64,000 bases of DNA from Diphasiastrum complanatum (taxonomy: Eukaryota > Streptophyta > Lycopodiopsida > Lycopodiales > Lycopodiaceae), in NCBI GenBank assembly GCA_029204225.1, contig CM055095.1:61173910-61237909 (forward strand), in the 5' to 3' direction. The position numbers were made by a program, and so were the translations under genes. The notes under the pieces were generated by a model. The model was not told the origin of the DNA. It made no database searches and worked only from the letters and a program-made list of their open reading frames with translations. This document shows, one piece after another, positions 11,201-20,536 of this stretch (position 1 is the stretch's first letter; the number at the start of each line of letters is the position of its first letter).

Positions 11201-11840
11201 TCATGAGTCTGATGCACCTGATTAGCAGGCAGGCGTACCTTCAGGTGATATAGATTACCTTTTCTTCTGCCTTGAGTGATCAGGGTACTGGTACTAGCAT
11301 TAATAACATTGCATGCTTCGTCAGAAAACGTCACACGCATCCCTGCATCAGCTATCCTTTCCACAGAAAGCAAGTCCTGCTGCAGTGTAGGCACGAACAG
11401 AACGTCTTCGAGTCGTCCGTCTCTGCCATTCGTGTTGACCCACATTCACTCACTTGATGTTTGGCATAATTCGCCTTGATGTCACGAAGTGTAGGTGGCT
11501 CCTGAATCTAGGATCACCTCATGTGTGTCAGATGTTGACGCTGCACACACATTTGCACAAATATAGGCGGTCGAACAATTTTTGTTCGATCTCTCTTCGC
11601 CCTTTTTTGAGCTCTCTGGGATCCTCGACATAGGACGAACTGTTGCTGTTCTCCTGTCTGTTCTGTGCTGATTTGTTCCTTGGGTTCAGGCGGCAATCCA
11701 CGGTTGCATGACCTTTCTTGTGGCAGTGGATACATTCAATTATCGGATTGAGCCAACATATATCAACTGTGTGCCCATCTCACCTGCATCTCACGCAAGT
11801 CTTCTTGTCTCCACCTTGCTGTTTCGACCTCCCTTTGTGA
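8246..11840 (-). pseudogene. Copia element 3: near-complete pol, 5' truncated
   Basis: On the minus strand, in order: two gag zinc knuckles (C-V-R-C-x5-H-x4-C with an in-frame stop, near 11776-11810, and the intact CIHCHKKGHATVDC near 11694-11735); the pre-integrase domain (LWHRRLCHMN, then CDACLKGKM) near 11040-11190; integrase core with HSDICGP, RTDRGGEY and HNGVAERKNR between about 10680 and 10990; RT from about 9980 with YVDD at 9386-9397; and RNase H (YSDASWAS, SSCEAEY, QMDNT) to 8560. Lesions are few: a frame break near 10930, one near 9700, and an in-frame TGA near 9516. The 5' half of gag and the 5' LTR are absent beyond 11840. It belongs to the family of the LTR and gag at 22160-23947. 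Confidence 0.85.
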
Positions 11841-12410
11841 CAATGTCCCCCCATGACAAGGTTGGGTGAAGTTGGGTGACAAGGCTAAAAACATAGTGGA
11901 ACTCAAGATATGGGTCAAGATTTATCATGCTAGAAGGGAACAAGGAATGACTATGAATATTCTTTTTAACTTGATTAGTTGATTCATCATCAAGTTCCTC
12001 ACGTTGGCCATACATTCTACTTCAAGTACTATGCATATGCAATTAGCATAATTTTAAAACTATATTTTTTTTCAAAAAGTTGACTTACAAGATAATTCTA
12101 ATTACTATTTGCAACAAGTAGTATCAAAGATTTGTACATATCAACAATGCAGCGTGTTGAGAATTTAAGCAAGAAATATCTTGGTGAAACATCATTATGA
12201 GTATGGAGACTACATTGAAGAGCTTGTAGTCTCCTAATATTTTGTAGGAGCTTGACAACGTGCATTACATATAATGTGGTCAAAATTAATGCTTCACTCT
12301 TAGAGAGGAATGACATAATACCAAGCTCCTACAAAATTGATAATCCTACTAATCGAATAAGAGAAATTGATTCTTGACCATCCTTGGCATAAGATGATAA
12401 TCTTATTGTT
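11841..12410. other. AT-rich intergenic DNA, no gene seen
   Basis: Beyond the broken gag end of copia element 3 the sequence becomes AT-rich, and I see no gene, LTR end or recognisable repeat boundary. Short open frames here overlap on both strands and have no familiar motif. Confidence 0.4.
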
Positions 12411-12695
12411 ACACACCTCATGTGAATAATACAAAATCCTCCACACTTCATGTAGAAGTTTTGCACATTTTTCACACCTAACATGGGTTCTATCCACTTG
12501 ACGTGGGTTGTACACACCATTACATACCTCATGTGGATATTACACAATCCTCCATAGCTCAGGTGGATTTTTTGCACATTTTCACACTTCTCATGGATTA
12601 TATTGCCCCCACCAGACCATTTTATCCAACCATAACTCACATGGATGCTATGCACTTCTCAACAGTTCACATGGGTTGGACTCATCCTTTTTCGA
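12411..12695. repeat. Degenerate tandem repeat, about 110-bp period
   Basis: A motif of the form CACCTCATGTGGATATTACACAATCCT recurs in decayed form. The strongest pair begins at 12415 and 12525, a period of about 110 bp. Within each unit a shorter element of about 27-36 bp with a CATGTGG or CATGGGTT core repeats three or four times. Reading frames of similar length appear on both strands because of this periodicity; none looks like a gene. Confidence 0.55.
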
Positions 12696-14150
12696 ATGTC
12701 AATATCTTATCTACCCCTTAAAATAAAAAAAAAAAAATAGGACTTGGACTTAGCTAGAAAAGGTATGAGAATGAAAAAACTAATGTTTTGTCATTGACTT
12801 AAATTTATTTTTGCGAGCATTCTCTTCCACCTTATTTGGAGGCACTAATTAGTTTTGTTGATAGAAATATAGATTAAGTTGACTTGCTATCTTATTGTTA
12901 CAATATGTAGAAGTTTTCAATTGATTTCACATAGCCTGACAAACGCTTTCCTACTAATGTTAGGTTGGACTTTTTTTTTTTTGATTAGTATTGATGTCTC
13001 CATGAGTAGCTTGTCACTCATGAATGTCACACACAAGATCCAATTACATTAAGGTACTTGGTGTGCTTTATGTCATCATCAATAACAAGTTGAAACATAC
13101 AATTTAAATGCTAATGCTTGTTTTTGGATGAGAGGCACATGCAAGGAGAAAATGTAGTAAAGGGAGATCCTATGTACATTGATATTGCATCGTATCTATT
13201 GTTCATATTTCCTTAAAATTGTGAGTTTGAAAAATGCAACGAAGGAAAAGAAGAGTTTCTATTGTTTACCATTACAATAAGATAGGTAATGGTATGTACA
13301 ATCAGACTTTCAAATGTGGGTATCTCTTCACCAAGTATAGCTACAATCTTCCTTTGTTAAGATGTGTACGTAAGGCATTGAAAATTTGTGAACAATTACA
13401 TTGTAACTATTTAATATTATTTTTATGAGTGCACAAACATCAATGTGATACTTTTATTGTATTTTGTGTTTGGTCAAAATATTTAATCATAAAATACATT
13501 AGATGTAAGTTTTTTTGTTTGGATCCTCAAAGTGAGCTTGAAGAGAATTAGATGAAAAACGTTACTAAGATCCTCGAAGTAAACTTGAAGAGTGACTGAA
13601 TTTCCTTTTACTTTTCGTCAGCCTATTATAGTTTTGCATGGCAACCTAATTGAATGGCAAAATCTAGTGAACCTTACATGCCATTCAAATTTGACCAATG
13701 AAAAAACCTTTGGGCTTCCAAGTTGAGAAGTTTGCTAGTCATGTGAAAATCTGAAAAATAATAAAATGTTTTTTTTGATAGAAAGGTGTTGAGCGATTGT
13801 CGACAAAGCTTTTGGCTTAATTCTATTGGTTTTGTTGACTCCATTTTTTGTTTGGGAGATTTTGGTTCTAATTCCACGTGGGGACGTGTCCAAGACAAGT
13901 CTAGTTATTTGATCCTACCACTTGCAAGTAGTACTAATCATTGATAAACCAGATTTTTATGCCTTTTCAGTAAATGAGCAATTAGGCAAGGATTTCTGAA
14001 TGTGAAGTTTGCAATGATAGTCAAATTTGATCCTACATCACCAGATGTCCATATGTTCTTACAAGGAACCCTTTTTAATGTACTTCCATATTCAAGTTTA
14101 GACAAGAAATTGTCAAGTCATTAGTAGAAAAGAAAAGAAAAACCTCAAGA
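12696..14150. other. Intergenic DNA, no gene seen
   Basis: AT-rich sequence with short homopolymer runs (A run after 12720, T run near 12970). No conserved protein motif was seen in any frame. A duplicated phrase about an increase in codons at 13520-13600 (TCCTC AAAGTGAGCTTGAAGAG and TCCTCGAAGTAAACTTGAAGAG) suggests a small tandem duplication with a period of about 50 bp. Confidence 0.4.
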
Positions 14151-14153
14151 TTT

Positions 14154-14395
14154 GCTCCTTGCCTTCAAATTTACAGGCTTTTGTTGTCACCTTCACATTA
14201 ACTGCCCTACTTAAACTCATAACAATGTTGAATAAAAGCATCAGCATTGTGAAGCAGGTATATCTCTTTCATCATAGCAATTATGTTCACTAGAAACGGG
14301 TTTGAGTTTTTCTTTCTGCAACATTTTGATGACATCTGGCGTCAGCAACAGCAATACCCAATCTAGGAAACAAGAAATGCCTCAAGAGTTCGTAA
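14154..14395. repeat. Diverged direct repeat, copy A
   Basis: Copy A of a block repeated at 14561-14790. Both carry, in the same order, a TTTACAGGCTT phrase, a CTTCACATT phrase, a GAAGCAGGTATA/GCAGCAGGTATA phrase, CAATTATGTTCACTA, and GGTTTGAGTTT, ending near a CCTCAAG. The spacing is about 408 bp. No coding potential is evident. Confidence 0.65.
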
Positions 14396-14560
14396 GATGA
14401 GTGCATGGCAAATCTACCTACATAAGCCGGTACTAACAAAGGTTTAGCAATGGATCACTAACACCAATGCACTTATTTGAAGCATGTGATGTAACAAGAA
14501 CGCACTTATAGACTAACAATATATTCGAGCAAACTGTCAGATATGTTTAATTATAAAACT

Positions 14561-14790
14561 TGCCCCTTGTCTTCAGATTTACAGGCTTCTGTTGTCCCTT
14601 CACATTGACGACCCCACTTGAACACATAACATGATGCATTACAGCATCAACATCATGCAGCAGGTATACAACTTCCACGATAACAATTATGTTCACTAAG
14701 AACAGGTTTGAGTTTATCTCTCTGCAATTTTGGTGATATCTGACATAAGTGATAGTAACCAAGGAAACAGAAAACCTAAAGCCTCAAGCT
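14561..14790. repeat. Diverged direct repeat, copy B
   Basis: Copy B of the block at 14154-14395, with many substitutions and small indels but collinear throughout. The repeat could be an old local duplication or two copies of an uncharacterised dispersed repeat. Confidence 0.65.
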
Positions 14791-15256
14791 GGCTTAAACC
14801 AGTTGAGCACGGGAGGAGCATATATTCGAAGTAAATAAGATAGAAAGCTTATGGGATAGAATAGAAAGCCATTTTACACCCTTTTTCATCTTATAATCTG
14901 TGTACCTGAGTGGAATCAAACTCCAATTTCAAACTGCGGAAAGGAGCCACTGACCACAACAGGCCACATTTCATAGACCCATACTCTACTTGAAGAAGAC
15001 TTCTGTACATAAATCTAAAGCTTGCAAGGGATCACTTTTCCTTGGGCACTATTCAATGTCTTGACCGCATAAGCACAAGTGAAAGTCCTTCCAAATTGCA
15101 AACATATACATTATTACAAATCCTAAATTGCACTCTAATTAACCATCCTTGACAAGCGAAATGAGGTTACTCAAGGGTCAAGGCCTACCTATAGACAGCT
15201 CTGCTCATGAATTGAAATTTTTGAAAAAGGCAAAAGTGAGCAATGTATTTGGTATA

Positions 15257-15349
15257 ATAAATAATGCATCTGGGTTTCCAAGGGGGGCTTGAACTTGGGA
15301 CCAAAGAAACTTTGGATGCCAAGCTAACAAATCGAGCCAACCCCCTTGC
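15257..15349 (-). repeat. tRNA-like (SINE-like) repeat, copy 1
   Basis: On the minus strand the unit carries a box-A-like TTGGCTCGATTTGTTAGCTTGG followed about 35 bases later by a box-B-like AAGTTCAAGCCCCCC, the layout of an RNA polymerase III internal promoter. It is repeated in tandem at 15350-15442 and again at 49345-49421. It lies just downstream of the sideroflexin stop codon and may fall in that gene's 3' UTR. Confidence 0.45.
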
Positions 15350-15442
15350 AAAAATAAATAATGCATCTTGATTTCCAAGTTGGTCTTGAATCTGGGACCA
15401 AATAAACTTTGGATGCCAAGCTAGCCAACTGAGCATGCCCTT
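15350..15442 (-). repeat. tRNA-like (SINE-like) repeat, copy 2
   Basis: Tandem neighbour of copy 1 at an offset of about 93 bp, including the flanking AATAAATAATGCATCT phrase. The box-B-like part has diverged, while the central TTTGGATGCCAAGCTA phrase is the same. Confidence 0.45.
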
Positions 15443-15476
15443 TTGATAGTATAAATAAATAATGATTAAATAGTGA

Positions 15477-17086
15477 TTAGAGTCCCTTGTTAAAAAATAC
15501 ACGAGTTATAGGGTCTCCAAATCTATCCTTCCGATCATGAAAACTTTGCTCCAGAATATCTACGTCAACACTAGCTTGCTGTCGAAAAACGCCAAAGCAA
15601 AGAGGCACAAATACTTGTATAGACAACCCGATCATAGCCATCAATGTGGGTAACTTAAGGTAAGGCCTCTTCATATACATTTGTGTCTGCTCAAGCCTGC
15701 ATAAGCTCAAGAATTTGAGTTCTAGAAAATGCTTAAAAATTAAGAAAAAACACTCACTCAAAGATGATTGATATGTGTGATCCATGTCAGTGCTTATAAA
15801 AAGAAATGCAAAACAAAATCATTACTATTCCAAGTCATTCACTATTAACATGCTAGTCTGGTTGGATATTGGAACAGAAAAACATTGTAATTTGGCTGGC
15901 TTTATCTGTTATCATTACTGAACAGTTTCTCTTCAGAACTCCTCTACTCAAACCAGCAGATAATTTGAGAAAAAGGGCTGTACTTCAAGAAGTCTTATAG
16001 AAAATGGGCATTATGAGAGACCAACCTGTTACGTTGTTCCCATGCTTTCCATTTGTTTTGAGACCAAAAGCAAAAAAAAGGATGCTAAGCTCATGAGAAT
16101 CAGCTTTGAGAAGGGTTCAGTAATTACCTGTGCATCACCAAAGGAGGCACAACAAGGACTGGAGCAGCTGCAGCCACTCGACCCAATATGCAAGCACCCA
16201 CAGCCATGGCTCCAGCCCTTTTGCTTTGGCCAAGTTCATCTGAATTTCTGTCGAAAACTTTGATTCCTTCCAGAAACTCATCCCTGCGCGTGATACCAAG
16301 GTTGAGAACATCGGCTGCTGCAACTGCGCAGAACGGGACTAATCTTCTGGCTACTGGTGCCCTGCAAAAATGGTGTCCATATTTATGAGTAGCAGTAGCA
16401 GATAGGAGGAGGTTGATTCTAATTTCTATCAAGAAGCTAACGGAAAAAAATAGCAAAATATAATCCTCAAGTCAAAGTCATAACTCAAAGGTCATTCAAA
16501 GTATGATCTATAAAGTATAAGTGTGCACGGCATTTTAGGGTACAATTAAGAACAAAACTTTCTGCTTCTCACTCTTCTAATTCGATCAAACATGAAGGAA
16601 CACCTACCAGCGTCTTCCTGGAGGTAGTGTATCCAGCAAGGCATTGAGACCAACAGCTGCTCCCACCGAGCTTGCTGTTGCCCCTACATAAGCCTCAAAT
16701 ATACGTTGAACTCCCTCTTCATTCGAAGCATTCCTGTTAGCATAATAATGTAAGCAGTTGTAAGTCTGATTGAGCCATTGAGCTCCAACATTTTGTTTGA
16801 AACCTTTGGCAGAGATCATCAAAGTGTCCAGAATGAGGTTGCACGGAATGATGAAGGACAGCCTTAAAGGTAACAGGATCTTTTCCCCTGTATCTGGATG
16901 AACAACTGCATCTTTAATTTTACGAGCCTCGTCGAGTCTGTCCAATGGTACGTCTTTATTTCCTTGCTCATGTGCCTTGAGGAGCTCTACGGCCGCATCC
17001 ACCTGTGAATCAGTCGCAAATGCTGTACGAATATCCATCATGTTGAATATCCGCTGTACTCTTGCCCAATACGATCCTTCATCCAT
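15477..17086 (-). CDS. Sideroflexin (mitochondrial inner-membrane carrier), three coding exons
   Basis: Exons on the minus strand: 17086-16608, 16361-16128 and 15696-15477, together 933 bases for 310 residues, close to the usual ~320. All junctions are GT-AG (donors GTAGGTG and GTAATTA; acceptors TTTTTGCAG and TTATGCAG) and the frame joins cleanly. Family hallmarks are HPDTGEK (about residue 62), NQTYN-x4-YYANRNA (about 105-119), the GRLVPF-like RRLVPFCAVAAAD, the PPLVMHRLE segment, and the conserved C-terminus VFFNKGL. Sideroflexins are multi-pass inner-membrane proteins; animal SFXN1 carries serine into mitochondria for one-carbon metabolism. The substrate here is unknown; the YANRN segment recalls the SFXN5 branch. 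An in-frame TAG lies two codons upstream of the ATG, and the ATG is preceded by a good splice acceptor, so an upstream exon is possible (see 18538-18703). Confidence 0.9.
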
Positions 17087-18300
17087 CTTCTAAGCAGGTA
17101 AAAAGTAAACTGACAGCGGCTTTCACTTACCAACTCAAAATGGCAGGTGAAAGTTAAATCTGCTATCGTTGTCTCAACTCTGCTCCCATAACTATCCTAG
17201 CTACACAATTCTTTACATTAGGGTAAAGCGCGTTTATCTTTTCGAAAAGCTTGCGTATCTGCATCAAATCGGGGAACAGATATTATCAACAGAGGTAAAA
17301 GCTACCAGAAGTAGCAGAACTGGAAAAACTGGTATCTTATGTATGTAGGCTTTGTTGGGTCACTGAAATATTTCAGGGGTGATACTTGCATGATTTAGTA
17401 ATTCGTGAACTAAAAAAAGTGCTCTCAGAATTTATCTCTATTTGCAGCAAACAAGCTATTTTCCTATCTCGACTAAAAGATGCTAGTCGCAACATTTTCC
17501 ACATCTGCCAAACTGGTGACCAACCAAAAGAGCCAAAATAGCTAATGCATTTTATTGTCTCTGGTGTGCTTATGAGCTGGAAGTTACCCATAATCTTCTA
17601 TATCATCGAAAGAATGAGACGGGATCTTAGAATGTTGGTATAAGGTAAAAATGAGATACCCGACTCCAGAGGCATGAAGCTTGATAGTCTAACCTACTTT
17701 TTGTTCTCTATATTAAGACTCCTTACTGCTATTGCCCTTGCCAGGCACTATAGTCTGTGTGCGGACGCTATGCTTAAAACCACTCACCTAAAACAAAATA
17801 TCAAGGGGCAAATTTCCCAGCTCAAAAACTCTTTTCACAAACTCGGTGAACCGAGCAAACGATAAGATCAATCAAGATCTTGAAAATCCTATCTGCGTGA
17901 ATAAAGGATGATGAAAAGGCCAGCAAAGGTAATAGCCATACTAAGCTTTGTTATAATGAAGCAAATCGGGACAACCACAGGCATGCAATGCAAAGAAAAC
18001 AAGCCTATCACTCAAAATATAGATGAGAAAACTCGTCACTCCAAACATAGATGTGAAGTCATAGATCCAGGAAATTGCTTGACTTCATGCTTATGAACCA
18101 TAACAAGAACAGCAAATTGTGCATGATAACGCTTTCAGTAGGATGCTTGATTGGAGATTCATGCCATAATAATAGGAACAGCAAATAATTTAGTAATGAC
18201 GCTTTCAATACGAATAGAAGCCAAGCAGAAAAAATGCCAGCACTTCATCCCACTTCCTGCACCAAACACAAACACACACCACCCAAGGGACAACAAAACA
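17087..18300 (-). other. Upstream region or first intron of the sideroflexin gene
   Basis: Nothing coding is evident. A pyrimidine tract plus AG (CTTTTTACCTGCTTAG, minus strand) ends three bases before the sideroflexin ATG and would serve as a splice acceptor. A GTAAGTG donor-like site lies only about 40 bases upstream of it, too close to pair with it. The stretch is either promoter and 5' UTR or a first intron. Confidence 0.45.
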
Positions 18301-18304
18301 AACA

Positions 18305-18538
18305 GCAAAAAGCAAGAAAACTCTTCTAAACAACAAAACCTTCCAAACAACAGAATCAAACCAAAGAAGCTTCCAAACAACAGAATCAAACCCAAAAAAG
18401 CTTCCAAATAACCAAACAAATCAGAAAAGTCTTCCAAACAAACCCAAAAAAGCCTGCCAAACAACAAAACATATCACCAAAACCTTCCAAACAGCAAAAA
18501 CAGGCTTCCAACCAACAAAACAAGCCTCCAAAACGATG
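18305..18538. repeat. G-poor tandem repeat (CTTCCAAACAACA type)
   Basis: A degenerate unit of about 20-28 bases, CTTCCAAACAACAGAATCAAA in its best copies, repeats about ten times, with near absence of G on the plus strand. On the minus strand the same tract gives a Leu/Phe/Gly-rich open frame that is low-complexity and probably not a protein. Confidence 0.6.
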
Positions 18539-18703
18539 AGCAGAAGAAAAAACCTTGTAATCAGACCTGAAATCCTGCTTCAACCGCTGCTGCTGCTGCT
18601 GCAAACTTTCAGATCCAAAGCCTCCATTAACACACACAATAATTCCCAATTCCTTCACTGCTTCTCCATAAAGAAGACCTTGGATCTTCAGACTCCTCTC
18701 CAT
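18538..18703 (-). CDS. Possible upstream coding exon of the sideroflexin gene
   Basis: On the minus strand an ATG at 18703 opens a 55-codon stretch (MERSLKIQGLLYGEAVKELG..., with five consecutive Gln from a CAG run) ending in AAG followed by GTTTTTTC, a permissible donor. Joining it in phase 0 to the acceptor just before 17089 keeps the sideroflexin frame open (DYK-KMDEGSYW). Sideroflexins usually have a short N-terminal segment, so 50 extra residues would be unusual; the stretch could equally be 5' UTR. No transcript evidence is available here. Confidence 0.25.
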
Positions 18704-18860
18704 CTACATCAAAAGAAATCAAAGAATATTTGAGACATAGCTGCACCAAAGCAAAAGCTCTGGCCCTCATAGAATCTCTTATATTAACATTATTTTTATT
18801 ATAATAATAATAATTTCCTTTTTGCATCTCAACTAAAGTTATACTCGCTATAAATATACA

Positions 18861-18892
18861 CTATTATTATTATTCATATATATATATATATC
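18861..18892. repeat. ATT and AT microsatellites
   Basis: A short (ATT)n run is followed directly by an (AT)n run. Another ATT/ATA-rich run lies at 18782-18813. These sit upstream of the sideroflexin gene and could affect nucleosome positioning there. Confidence 0.8.
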
Positions 18893-18899
18893 TTTATTT

Positions 18900-20130
18900 T
18901 CAATGGAGAGAAATTATATCTATGGATTCCGATTCTGATTGTAGATATTTACTTGACCACCACGTTTCGAATCCCGGGTAAACTGGAACACCCTACATGG
19001 CAACAAATCACCTGGTCCCGTGTTAAAATTTGACTCAAAGCTGAAGCCAGTTGGAGGAAGGGACCTTTGGGTGGCTCTTCCACAGTTGTTTGGGCACCTT
19101 TTTCACTTTCCTCGGATCCATTTTATTAGGAGGCTCTTAAACTATGGAACGCTCGTCTCTTGCCTTCTAGCACTTGTGCAACCTATTAATGCTATGACAT
19201 ACATGGAAGGCTTGTAACTAGCTCACACACGCTGGTTTAAACTGTCGCTTGAAGTTTGTTTTGCAGATTTTACATGTTAAATAGCAGGGTGTCTTGGAGC
19301 TATTTAGAAGTTGATAACGTCAACTTAGTGTTACCTGTTTTTTCACCTTCTAAAGATGCCATGGAAGTTGGCATTCCCAAGATAAAGAAAGGGCAGTAGA
19401 GTCGATCTGTTGATGAGTATAGTGTGTAATACGGGATCGATTCTAGGAGAAGAGAGTGAGATAACGGCAAAAACAAGTCGTTACAAGTGACAATCAGAGG
19501 TTTCATGACCGTTTGTGTTTTGCAATTGACAATACTTGTTCTATCTTCCTAAGAGTGGATAAAAGAACGGTTGTGGTGCCCCTTGCACCTAACATACACC
19601 CTTGAGCTTTTGGTTCACATTCCAATGAGCTAATGGAACAATAAATTGAATGGTTGATAGAGTAAGGTCAGATTGTTAAAGCAACCATTGCAAGTCTCCG
19701 ATGATCATATTTAATAGTTGTCTAGTCATCCACAAATAGATGCTATGTCTCTCACTTACGTCACTACATCAAGCATTTCATGAAAATAATTAATAGAAGG
19801 ATTTATGAAATCAATCATTGTATGGAATCCCTCCCATGTCAATGATCTATACTTCCATCTCAGTTTACAACCTGAATGCGTCGATGGAGCGAAACTAATA
19901 AAAGGATGTCATATCATAAAAACCGTTAGAAATAACTGTGATTGCAACGTATTTTAAAATGTTGCGAGCTATTTGAAATTCACATGCCAAGGGACTATTC
20001 TCACATCAAGTGTACAATTTGTGAATCCACATGTAATGTGGAAAACAAAAGTTGGAGTAATATGGAAGACTTCCTCATAGAAAAGAAGACCTTGGACCAC
20101 TCAATCACAAAAATGACAAAGCACCAACTT
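18900..20130. other. Intergenic DNA, no gene seen
   Basis: No convincing gene. A TTTCGAATCCCGGG phrase near 18965-18980 resembles an isolated pol III box B without a box A. A small open frame at 19020-19217 has no familiar motif. The right end may already be decayed gypsy pol leading into the RT fragment at 20140. Confidence 0.4.
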
Positions 20131-20139
20131 TTGATCTAA

Positions 20140-20400
20140 AGGACTGACCTTGATGGAATAAAGATGTATAGCTTCATGGACAACTTTACAGGTGATAATC
20201 AAATAGTTGTCATAGATGATGTTGACAAGTTGAAGACAACTTTTGGAACCTATTCATACCATGTTATGCCCTTTGGGCTTATATAAGTAATGCTCCAAGT
20301 ACGTAGTAGCACTTTATTAATAGAGTGTTTGGCAATTTCCTCTCACATTCTTTGAAGGCATTTTTGGACGATTTGTGTTCACAAGTGCTTGAACTAGTAC
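20140..20400 (+). pseudogene. Ty3/gypsy reverse transcriptase fragment
   Basis: Across small frame breaks the plus strand reads as the RT core of a Ty3/gypsy element: FMDNFTGDNQI (motif A region), KTTFGTYSYHVMPFGL (the family's most conserved block), INRVFGNFLSHSLK and FLDDLCV, the relic of the Y/F-x-DD catalytic motif. A stop follows the VMPFGLI block. Gag, protease and integrase of this gypsy copy are not visible nearby. Confidence 0.7.
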
Positions 20401-20536
20401 ACTCAAATTTGGGCGAGGCAATGAAGACGATGGCAATCGGTGGGGCATTTTTTGGACGATTTGTGTGCTTGAACTAGTACACTCAAATTTGTGCGAGGCA
20501 ATGAGGAGACGATGTCAATCGGTGGGGCATTTTACT
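20361..20536 (+). repeat. Tandem duplication of about 88 bp at a chimera joint
   Basis: A unit starting TTTTTGGACGATTTGTGT and ending AATCGGTGGGGCATTTT occurs at 20361-20448 and again at 20449-20536. The first copy begins with the gypsy RT motif and the second runs into copia integrase, so the duplication spans the join between two unrelated retroelements. Confidence 0.75.

Noticed and set aside
12411-12695. CRISPR-like array
   Set aside because: Units are degenerate, have no constant repeat with unique spacers, and lie in a plant nuclear context.
15477-15785. 102-codon minus-strand frame starting at 15785
   Set aside because: Only its part from 15696 is sideroflexin exon 3; the upstream part is intron.
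16124-16456. 110-codon minus-strand frame read as a separate gene
   Set aside because: It is sideroflexin exon 2 read through its flanking introns; the true exon is 16361-16128.
18159-18467. Leu/Phe-rich minus-strand frame resembling a membrane protein
   Set aside because: It is a translation of the low-complexity CTTCCAAACAACA repeat.
18960-18985. Second tRNA gene suggested by a box-B-like TTTCGAATCCCGGG
   Set aside because: No box A, no acceptor stem and no cloverleaf can be drawn around it.
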